In this document: piece after piece, positions 46,824 to 56,190 of the stretch
Numbering within the stretch: the first letter of the stretch is position 1
Layout: each line of letters begins with the position of its first letter
Assembly: GCA_018296165.2 (NCBI GenBank)
Contig: JACKQL020000037.1
Location: 451,448 to 515,447, forward strand
Length of the DNA: 64,000 bases
Origin: Termitomyces sp. T153
Lineage: Eukaryota > Basidiomycota > Agaricomycetes > Agaricales > Lyophyllaceae
Direction: 5' to 3'
Translations under genes and position numbers: made by a program
Notes under the pieces: generated by a model
Databases searched by the model: none
The model's input: only the letters and a program-made list of their open reading frames with translations
What the model was told of the DNA's origin: nothing

Positions 46824-47065
46824 ATACAGTCATCATCCTGAGATGTGTAAGGGGATGATCAGAGTGGATCCCATAGTGTATAGTATTCAGGAAGAGACAA
46901 ACAAAGACTCTGTCCAGGAAGTGCATGGCACTGGGCATGCCAATAGATCTGATAGATTGCATAACTGTTATGCAAGTGTGAATGTGTGAAGGGTGAACAA
47001 GAGAACAGGGAATAAAAGGTCTTTGATATTGTCAGTTCAGATGTCTGCAGCCTAATCCCATAACC

Positions 47066-47458
47066 TGTTAGAATTCTAACTTCAGATACTGACAGAATTG
47101 GTAAGTGATTAGTCCTCAGTTTGATGTACAATCAACTATATTACTGTACCTGACAGAATTGGTAAGTGATCAGTCTACATAATGATGTCAACATGTGTTT
47201 GATCTGGATGTACAGTAGATAGTGACTCATCCTCAGTTTGATGTACAATTGTCTGAGGGTGTAGTCAGATATGCATTTATATATCTGAAGCAATGACAAT
47301 GGAAGGGGTAGAGTAAGGGTAGGATAATGGACAAAGCAAGAGAATGGACAACAAAGAACAGTGAGGCCAATGTGATAGGGGAAACAATGTGATATGAGAA
47401 CAGTGGCATTGATGTTGATAGTGCACATTGGCATGGAATTGCATGCAGCATTCCAACA
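47066..47458 (-). repeat. Copia 5' LTR
   Basis: 393 bp, TGTTAGAATTC...GCATTCCAACA, followed by the target duplication TACTA. It serves as the uninterrupted reference for the 3' LTR pieces at 38214-38459, 43354-43493 and 43623-43646. Confidence 0.85.
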
Positions 47459-47463
47459 TACTA

Positions 47464-48033
47464 CAGAGCAGAAAGTAAGATACTATTTTCATAGTAGTTG
47501 GAAGAAAACAAAAACTTGAGTTGCAAGACTTCAAGTTGAGTTACAGCCAACAGTGCAGCAGCATGGATATTAAAGAAAGGACCATCATCATTATAATCAA
47601 CAACACAAGACTTAAGCTCAAGATGAAACACCTGCATGTGGCAAGCTTTGCTGGGATGTGCAGCTAGTGATTTCAGGCAATTCTCCACACATCCTCTAAG
47701 ACTATGGCAGTGACAATTTTTGTGACAACATCTGCAATTGTCAAATGAGATTGTTGCATAGATGAGGGATTCAGCTAGAATTGATGATCCCTTCTGATTG
47801 ATCAGCTGCACCTTCACAGAGGGTGCTGATATCACAATATTGAACTATTTCATGGATGATATCAATCAGAGACCAAGAACTTGGTTGTATGGATGTCTGG
47901 ACACTGATTTCAACCATTAGGGGACACCATGTGCACCTGCATCTGCCAAGTTGAACAATGGGACTCAAGAACAGTTGCCTGTATGCAAGCAATAACAAGT
48001 TACAGAAATGACTTAGGAGTTCAACATGACAAC
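47464..48033. other. Unclassified CpG-poor repeat DNA
   Basis: 570 bp with short broken frames only. It ends in ACAAC (48029-48033), the target duplication of the following solo LTR. Confidence 0.4.
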
Positions 48034-48401
48034 TGTCAGGGGACTTCCATTTCCAACCTCTGCAGCTTGTTCCAGTGCCTCTGCAGCTCACTCAACATCT
48101 CTAGGGCTTGTTCCAGACCCCCAGAGATCTCCAGAGACCCATGTGACTTTCCATATTACCTCATTGATCACTTCCCTAGGGTTAGGAGTAGCTCTGGTCT
48201 TCTGTATAGCTGTTCCCATGCCTCTGCTGCCCACTGATGCACTGCACCAAGCAGTGGGGATCTTTGGACTTATTCTCTTTGGCTTCCCCTCTGCTAGGTG
48301 ATTAGTTACTGCTGTATCATTGTCTCCTTGCTAATCAACTTTGGATTCCCCTCTGCTAGCTATGTGACTCTGAGCTGCTGCTCCCAGAGGTCACCCTTAC
48401 A
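48034..48401 (+). repeat. Solo LTR, gypsy family B
   Basis: TGTCAGGGGACTTCC to CACCCTTACA, matching 49972-50319. It is flanked by a perfect 5-bp duplication ACAAC (48029-48033, 48402-48406) with no internal region, so it is a solo LTR. Confidence 0.85.
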
Positions 48402-49971
48402 ACAACATGACAAAACATGATTACTTACAGTGCAATGATGTTGCTTGGGGCAAGCATGTCCTTGGAACAGATTGACCTGTAAAGCACAAATCATGTCAGA
48501 TTAGCTCAAAATATATGTACTCTAGTTGTGTCTTGAGCAGGAAGGAGATTTATCATGAGCAGCTTGAAATATGAAGGGAAATGTGTCAAAAATGGGTTGT
48601 TTCAAGTTTGGGACAAATCTGGATCATGCTCAGTACTCATTGTAAGCAAGGTTCTAGGTGTAAAAAGTGTCAGTAGATCTTTGTCTATATGATATATCTA
48701 ATGCACACAAAAGAAGCAGAAATCTGTGGAAAATTGCACTCTACAAATGGAGGATTGTCCTGATAGTCATCTGAGCATGACATTAAACAGACACTTTTGA
48801 CCTTGGTTTTTGTCAGGCTGTTATAAGTCATCTTCATATCCATTCTGTGTGATTAACTTTGTAGTATGTCCATCTGGTACCTTTTTATCTAATATAACTT
48901 AAATATGTTTGAAAAATGTCATGAGGAATCAATTATTCAAAGATTACAAAGTAGTGTCCCCTGATCATCATTACACTGTATGAGTGATGTTAATCAAACA
49001 TGTGCTTGCTGGCAGGATCTGTATTGGGCAGGTTATGGGACCCATAAGTACATATCTGCATCAAACAGAAGCACAACCAATCATGGATGAGGCATATGTA
49101 TATACATTACACCCACTGACTGTGATAGTGTAATGATGTCACTTGGACACATATAAAGAGTCATGATTATGGCAGGCATGATTACAGGCTTCAAAAGATG
49201 CAGTGTGTAGTCCTCAGATTTCAATATACATAATGTTCACTGCAATAAATAACTCTAAGCAAAGCCAGCTATATAAATCTGCACCCACATTATATTACCA
49301 ATTGGCATATAATGTTTTGAGAAAAAATGTTTGTTAACTTTTTGTGCACAGCAGGCAAGTATAACTGTAGATGGCCAAAATCTCATTGTTAGCATCATTG
49401 GACCAGCTGTTCTGTATTGGGGATATCCAATTTCCAAAGGACTGACAACTGAATGGGAGGGCTGTTGTTAAGTACTGAAATGATTACTGTGTGGAGTCTC
49501 CTGAATCTGAGCCAGATTGTATTTGATAGCCATTTACACTAATAAGCAATTGACTATTTCACTAACTTCATCTTGTTAAATCATTAATACCTCAAAAGAT
49601 TTGCACCCACAAAACTGTGGATTCCATTATGATTTGCATAGTAAGGGGTGCTGTCAAGGTGCATACCATTTTAGTTTCAGGTTAGCTGTCATTGATGCTG
49701 CTCTGCCTCCTGTCTGCTCAGTCATTAAGATGGCAAAGAAATGGTGTCTACTCTACCATGGATTGGAATGCTATCCATGGAGTATGATGTAGCACTGGAT
49801 CAGGCACTGGAGGTGCTGATGGTCCCACCTTTATCTGTGCTGTTGTTCAAGAGACAACACAACAATAGTGTTGAGAGCTGTTACTTTATTGTTGCAAAGG
49901 ACAGAGACACCCTTGAATTCTATTATTAGTATGATGAAGGACCTCAAGAGCTACAGTCAAACTGCAGTCAA
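48402..49971. other. CpG-poor repeat-like region with a host-gene fragment
   Basis: 1570 bp of AT-rich, CpG-poor DNA without intact genes. The only recognisable piece is the RXT3-like fragment at about 49685-49835. Confidence 0.4.
49685..49835 (+). pseudogene. Probable fragment of RXT3
   Basis: The translation 'VIDAALPPVCSVIKMAK' followed by 'MEYDVALDQALEVL' parallels RXT3 residues encoded at about 36217-36360 ('IDALLPPVRSVILETAK' then 'VEYDVSLVLDAEVDEEV'), with matching spacing and nucleotide runs (GGAGTATGATGT in both). It contains frameshifts and is embedded in transposon-rich DNA. By eye only; an alignment is needed. Confidence 0.5.
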
Positions 49972-50319
49972 TGTCAGGGGACTTCCATTTGCAACCTCTG
50001 CAACTTGTTCCAGCACCTCTACAGCTTGTTTGACATCTCTGAGGCTCTTTCCAGAACCTTGGAGTTCTCCATATTACCTCAGCAATCATTGCCCTAGGGT
50101 TAGGAGTAGCTCCAGTCTTCTGTACAGTAGTTTCCATGCCTCCACCACCACTAATATGCCACACCAAGCAGTGGGGATCCTTAAACTTGTTCTCTTTGGA
50201 TTCCCCTCTGCTAGGTGATTAGTTACTGATTGTATTATCATCTACTCCACTAATATACTTTGGATTCCCCTCTGCTAGCTGCATGACTCTGAACCGCTGC
50301 TCCAGAGGTTGCCCTTACA
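49972..50319 (+). repeat. 5' LTR of a family B chromovirus
   Basis: TGTCAGGGGACTTCC to GCCCTTACA, followed by the element's interior and gag-like coding sequence in plus orientation. Confidence 0.8.
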
Positions 50320-52519
50320 GCAGGACAAGTCTCCTAAAACTGGTCTGGAAGCTCCTCATAGCTGCAAGGAACCTCCAAGCCATTATCTGTTGCTTTCCCA
50401 CCAGGATCAAGCACTGCAGAGTTCTATGTCTCAGCTTGTCAACCCAGACACACTCTTGGAGGCTCTAGCCCTGCAGAACAAAGCCTGGACTCACCACTAC
50501 ACTTAGAAACCCAGGTGCAACTAATGCAATCATCTCTCACCCACCATACTACCAAACTTCGTCTCTTTATCAAACAACCAATCTTATCTCCCAATCACTC
50601 CAGGCATTGCTTGAATGCCTAATCCCAAACTCCACCCCTCCCATGGCTGCAGAACCAGCCCCAACCATGACCTCACCCATCTTCACAGCTCTGGTGACCT
50701 TATGGCCACAGATTCCATGCCTTATGCTACCAGATGCATATTATGGTGCCTGCTCTAGCAAGGAGCAATTCCTGCAGTCTTGCCTCACCTATATCCACCT
50801 CAGTAGGGATGCTTTTGACTCCAATGCATTGAAAATAGCCTGGGTGCTGTCATACATGAAGACTGAATATGCCTTCACCTACATGCTGTGAGTTTTCCAT
50901 TGCTCTGAAGGTGTTGGAAGTTTTCCAGACTGGGCCACCTTTGAGAAGGACTTCCATGTGGAGTTTTTCCCATTAGACCCTGCCAAGACTGTGGCCTTGA
51001 CACTATGTGATAGAGAGCAGTATGGGCAAGGAAAGTGTATACTGGATGAGTACGTTGACTCGTTCCATGCTCTGGTCAAGCAGGCCACTTACTCCAACAG
51101 CCTCCAACTATGCTTCACCTTCTGGGATGGCTTGCACCCCACACTAGTGGAACATATTGACAATTTAGTGGAGGGCCACCCCAATGATGAAAAGATTGTG
51201 TCATGATATGAGGTAGCCTGGGACCAATGGTAACTCATAGAGATCTGGAAGGAGCTCCAGTGCCCACATTCTGCACTGCACCCAGCTCCAGTCAGCAACT
51301 TTTGCTACTACACACCTGCCTGCCCAATGCCAGTCCTCACTCCAGCCATCCCTGTAGCATGCCCCTTGCCACTGGGAATCCCCATGGATGTGGATGCCAC
51401 CAGGCAGCTCTGCACTGCCCCACCACTGTGCTGGAGATGCCAGAAGCCTGGGCACTTTGCATGGCACTGTCCCCTGGGCCTGGAGGTACACTACCTTTTT
51501 ACAATGGAGTAGGAGGAACTCCTCCTGCAGTTGCTAGTAGCAAAGGATGCTGCTGCAGCTTCATTGCTGGATGAGCCTACACCAGAGTTGACCCCAGAGG
51601 AGATTAGTGCATGTGCCTTACCTCTGGAGCTAGAGGGGGATTTTTAGTCAAGTGACAGATGAGGTGTATGCCTTTGTTGCTAGGTGCTAACAGGTTCTCT
51701 TATCTGTCAATAGAAAATGAAACTGCCTTTTCCAATGCCCTTCATTCTGAGATAGAAGAACCTTAAAGCCCCCTTCCAGATATACAAACACTAACTCCGG
51801 AGCCCCCACTAAGCTCTCCAACGCCTCCAAAGATCCAACAGCATAGCCCTGCTTGGGCACACTGAATGCCCTGATAGTATATGATGGCCTCTGGCTTGTC
51901 TGCCCATTCCTTGTGCCTCAATGTGGAGATTGAGACAATGGACATCCAGCAAAACCAGGAAGTCACAGCTCTTCTGAACAGCAGAGCAATGGGACTTTTT
52001 CTAGACTCAGAGTTTATCAAATGCCATGGCCTGACCATGCAGCCCCTTCTCAAGCCCATTCCTGTCTACAACATTGATAGAATGCTCAACAAAGCCGGCA
52101 CAATTAGCTGCATGGTCAACCTGGTTCTCCACTATTGGAACTACATGGAGCATGCCATATTTGCTGTCACTAGCTTGGGAAGGCAAGACATGATCCTCAG
52201 GTTCACATGGCTCCAAGAGCATAATCCCGAGATTGATTGGACCAAAGGAGAGGTGACCATGAGTAGATGCCCCAGGAAGTGCTCTGCCTGTGCTGCAGAG
52301 GCCAGAGTGGAGCATTGGACCCAAGTCTGAGAGTATGCAGCCATCTGAGCATGTCACACCAGCCCTCTCCCCTTCACCAATCTAAACCTCCTGGACCCCC
52401 CACCTCTGGCATTCCCTTGTAGAGAGGCCCTCTACAAGGATGATCAGAGCAATGGCAGAGCTCTGAAAAAGGAGCATGGAGGGGAGTTTGGTGGTATATG
52501 TGAAGTTTGATGGCCAGAC
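50320..52519 (+). pseudogene. Family B chromovirus gag and protease relic
   Basis: Capsid-like Gag is visible at about 50600-51230 ('YGQGKCILDEYVDSFHALVK'). A zinc knuckle lies at 51430-51471 (CWRCQKPGHFAWHC). A single retropepsin follows at about 51900-52330, its active-site DSGA changed to NSRA (LLNSRAMGLF), with 'AVTSLGRQDMILRFTWLQEH' and 'NPEIDW'. Stops and frameshifts interrupt all parts. At 52520 the family A LTR interrupts the element, so RT, integrase and the 3' LTR are not in this window. The pol of the same family is seen at 7684-10649. Confidence 0.78.
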
Positions 52520-53513
52520 TGTCACAACCCGCTCCCTAGACACTACTCCCAACCCCTCCCAATTTCCCGTCTAACTCCCCTGAACCCCACCCACACTTTC
52601 GCGCCCATACTGGATAACTCCGACGCTTCTCCGGCAAACCCCAATGGCAACTCCCTCTCCGTAGCCATCAACACCCCCCCTGAAACCTTCCCCCACCGTT
52701 CCTGGCCATGTCATATGTCCCCGACCCCCTACCCTAGTTTACCCAACCCGTCCTGGAGTGTCACAACGTCCCCAGAGCAGCCGCGCCCCCAACTGATCCC
52801 ATCAGAATACCGCCGCGGCCCGACCTTGGATTGTACCCAACACCCATTGACTCTGCACAGCTCCGTCGACCCCCGCCATCATATCCGCCGCCCTCGGAGG
52901 TACTCAGTAGTCAGTATATAAGTCATAGAATAACTCCTCAAACTTTAGTCTTGATATTACATTTACCAGTTTCCTATGTCTCGTCTCTAGTCTCGTCTCT
53001 GTTTCTGTTTTTTAAGTTTTGAATCTATCTTTTTCCTCAGTCTCGTCTCGTCTCTGTCTCGTCTCAACTGTATATATTTCCTTTGTCCTCCTAAGTTCCT
53101 CTTGCTCCCTACGTCAGTACAAACCCCGCACATGCGCCATGACCCGAACATTCTTAACGACAACTCCGAACCTCATTACCTGCTCGACCCCAGAACCCAT
53201 CAAGCCCCGGTGATCCCCTGTCCAGCTCCGACCCCGCCCCCATCACCTGAGAAGCCTCCGCCTACCCCGCAATCTATTTGTGCGCCCACTAACTAGCCCT
53301 GATACCCACCCTGGGTCAACGACCAGTACCTTCGGTCTTAGACTCCTCCAGACCACTCAGGACTTGCTCGGGCCACTCTCCCTAGAGACCTCCTCGCAAG
53401 CTTTCTCCACCTCCGCTCCAACTCCGGACGCCTGGTTATAAGCGCAGGACATCGCGTCCGCCTAGTAAGGACTCGCTAGTGTACTGAGCCCCCGTCGTCA
53501 GCGGAACCTGACA
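52520..53513 (+). repeat. 5' LTR, family A
   Basis: 994 bp, TGTCACAACCCGC to GCGGAACCTGACA. A TATA box (TATATAAG, 52915-52922) lies about 32 bp upstream of the conserved AGTCTTGATATTA (52947-52959), the likely transcript 5' end. CGTCTC repeats follow the start site. Confidence 0.9.
52915..52959 (+). promoter_or_regulatory. LTR promoter core and predicted transcript start
   Basis: TATATAAG at 52915-52922 and, at the expected 30-32 bp distance, AGTCTTGATATTA. Both are kept in every family A LTR in the window (5899, 11322, 62820 and 63547 regions). The start position is inferred from spacing. Confidence 0.6.
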
Positions 53514-53526
53514 TAATATCAAGACT
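53514..53526 (+). other. Putative self-primer binding site
   Basis: TAATATCAAGACT directly follows the 5' LTR and is the perfect reverse complement of LTR positions 52947-52959, the predicted RNA 5' end. This is the arrangement known for Tf1/Sushi-type chromoviruses, which prime from their own transcript instead of a tRNA. Confidence 0.7.
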
Positions 53527-53545
53527 CTCCCTTACCCCGTTCTCG

Positions 53546-54958
53546 ATGTCTGCGTTTAACCCTGTGTACAACCCCATTGGTTACCCAACCAACGCCTACG
53601 GCCGGCCCATACTGGAAAATTCCTACACCCCATTCTACCCGGGTCCCTTCACAGACCAATACATGCCCCGTCATTGGACCCCTGACTCCAACCAGGTGTT
53701 CTACGCCCCCTCCATCAGCCAGGGAATACCCCCGGGCTGGCGCCACCCTCCCGCATTCCACGCCAATGGCAACAACCCCCGTATCAACCCTGGAGGATAC
53801 TCCGCAGCACCCCCCAACCCCGCCTATCTCCCCCCTGCCCATTACTATGCGTACCCAATCCCCGCTGCAGCCCCAGTCCCTCCGGAGGCCACAGATAACT
53901 ATTCCCCCCCCCGCCCACCGTTCGCTGCTCAAACCCCTCCTTCTCCTAGGCAGCAAAGAATCGAAGCCTATGCCCAGCAACGCGACAAAGTCCTCCACTT
54001 CCTCTGCCTGTCCCCCGCAGAATTCACAAAGCGTATCCGCACCCTCCTCACCAACCTAGGCTACCCCAACGCCTCCGCAACTCCGGAGGTCTGGGTGGAT
54101 CGACTCCTTGACTTCCACGAACGCTACCTACAAGGGAACCTCCCGGAGAATACACAAGGCACCCTGGGCATCGACGACAACTTACAGAACGAGCTCCACA
54201 CCTTGGTCAAAGAAATCCACACTAGCCCAAACCCCCGCCCCTTCGAAGACCCTCTGGATCCCACCTGCTCCTTCCACATGCAACATGAGGAACCTGTCGG
54301 GACACAAAACAAAGCCCCATCTTCTGTTCCCCGTCAGCAGGAAGAACTCAACGTGGCCTCCAGCACCTTGAGGAACCTCAACCCTGTGGGGGGGTTGTTC
54401 AACCAACCCGCCGCCCACACCCTGGCTCTCTCCACCCGGCCCCGGGCCAGCTTGGTGCCCAGCGCCTTCCGAACCTGGGACCAACCTGCCGCCCCCAAAC
54501 TCCGTTCCCAACAACTGCCCTTACGCGTCGACGACGACAACAGGACCCTCTCCTATATTGACGAGCCAGGCAACCCTGCCGATGAACACCCCCCGCGCAA
54601 CGGGCCCCAACGCGACCGACCCCCCCACTTTGATCTCCGTGCCCCTCGTAGCAATGCCCCTCCACCCCGTCCCAACGCCCCAGTTCCCCCACAACAGCCC
54701 ATGGGCCCCGGGGCACCCCAACCCCCTCTTTCCGTCAACCCCTCTCGTCCCCCGCCCACCCCAATGCCTAATCCCCCCACCGACGTCAACTATTTTGGAC
54801 CCCTGAACCCCGGAGGACCCCCTCCCCCTCAATGGGCCCCAGGACCCGCCCCGGGTAGTGTGGGTCAAAATCCCGGTGGAGGACCACCCAATGGCGGACC
54901 CCCGGGAGGATGGGGCCCAGCGATGGACAGCTTTCCCCCCCAGCGCGGAAATGGAAAT

Positions 54959-55039
<81 letters not shown>

Positions 55040-56119
55040 AATGCCAGACCACCACCTCGAACTCAAAATTCACAGGACAATACCCACGATGCACTGGCCC
55101 GGGAAGGAAAGCTCGACATCCAGAAGCCCAAACCCTTCACTGGCCGCGACCCTTGGAAGTGGCAAATCTTCCTGACCCAGTGTTTAACTATGTTTCAAGC
55201 TAAGCCCATCACTTTTCAGCTTGAGAGCTCACGAGTGGCCTTCGCCACATCATACTTACAGGGCATTGCCTTCGACCACTACACCGCACTACTCCGGTTC
55301 GACCCAAACAATCCCATACTCTCCAATTGGCTCACTTTCACCCAAGAGTTCTCGAGTAAGTTTGGCATCTTTGACACTGTAGCGGAGGCGGAGGAAAATC
55401 TCTTCAACCTCCGAATGCGCGACAATGAATGCTTCACGACCTTCATCGTACGATTCGAACGAGAGGCCTACGAGACCGGCTGGAATTACAACGCCCTCCG
55501 GTTCGCCCTCTGTTGTGCCCTACCCCAATGGATCAAGGACGTCCTTTGCCTCGCGCCCAAACAAACCACCTACAACGGGTACAAGGCGCTTGTTACCCAG
55601 GTCGACCAACATTATTGGGAAGACCGCAGCGAAAACACGGCGCCCCGGACCTTGTAGAACACCTCCGGTAACACCAACTGGCAGGCCGGAGCAACCAATG
55701 GCATCCGATCCTCAATTCCCACTAACCCTGCTAACCCTGCACCCCACTTCTCCCTGGGCCGAGGAGTCCCCAACACTAACCGACCCCCGGGGCAGCGCCC
55801 ACCTGCCCAGCTCAACGCTGCCAACCTCCATGACACCCCAGTACCCCTGGATACCAACCCCGATGATTGCGACAACATCCTGGACCCCGCCGACAATCAG
55901 GAAGCCCTATGCGCAAACAGAATCCAGGACAGCCCGTGGATCAACGTGCTGGAGGAAACGCAGGAGAAACGACGGAAGGAGGGCGCATGCATCCTATGTG
56001 GTGAGCAGGGACACTTTATTCGCAGTTGCCCTAAACGACAGGTGATGGGACGCGCCGTGTGGACGATTGACAGAGAAGACTGTAACTACCAGTTCACAGA
56101 AAATGAGTCGGCGGTTTAG
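53546..56119 (+). CDS. Family A Gag with in-frame TAG
   Basis: Open from ATG 53546 to TAG 55655-55657 (703 residues); the same frame then continues 154 codons to TAG 56117-56119. The N-terminal half is Pro-rich and probably disordered. A run of 26 Tyr codons (54962-55039) sits before the capsid-like region (from 'WQIFLTQCLTMFQ' to 'YKALVTQVDQHYW'). The nucleocapsid zinc knuckle CILCGEQGHFIRSC (about 55988-56029) lies only in the part beyond the first TAG. A CAG-to-TAG mutation or programmed readthrough would both fit. The protease frame is shifted relative to gag. Confidence 0.8.
54962..55039 (+). repeat. (TAC)26 microsatellite encoding polytyrosine
   Basis: 26 perfect TAC units in the gag frame, read as 26 consecutive tyrosines. 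Confidence 0.97.
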
Positions 56120-56190
56120 GTCTGGAAGATGCACTAGACCGCAGACCATATCCCGACGTCTTCTCCACCCCAGCCACACTCCTTCACACA

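Larger units (their letters stand above)
38214..47458 (-). mobile_element. Complete Copia (Ty1-type) element with nested insertions
   Basis: Both LTRs have TGTTRGAATTC...GCATTCCAACA ends. They are flanked by a perfect 5-bp target duplication TACTA (38209-38213 and 47459-47463). The element reads right to left: 5' LTR 47066-47458 and 3' LTR 38214-43646. The 3' LTR is split by a DIRS-like element (38460-43353) and a 129-bp MITE-like insert (43494-43622). The polypurine tract, on the minus strand GGTGAGGAGGAG, lies beside 43647. pol is decayed and gag is almost entirely missing (only about 240 bp lie between the 5' LTR and integrase), so the copy is dead. Confidence 0.85.

Noticed and set aside
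53514..53526. tRNA primer binding site after the family A 5' LTR
   Set aside because: The sequence does not begin TGG, as expected for a complement of a tRNA CCA end, and it is fully explained by self-complementarity to the LTR.
54962..55039. Short-unit tandem repeat considered as CRISPR-like
   Set aside because: It is a perfect trinucleotide microsatellite without spacers in a eukaryotic retroelement.
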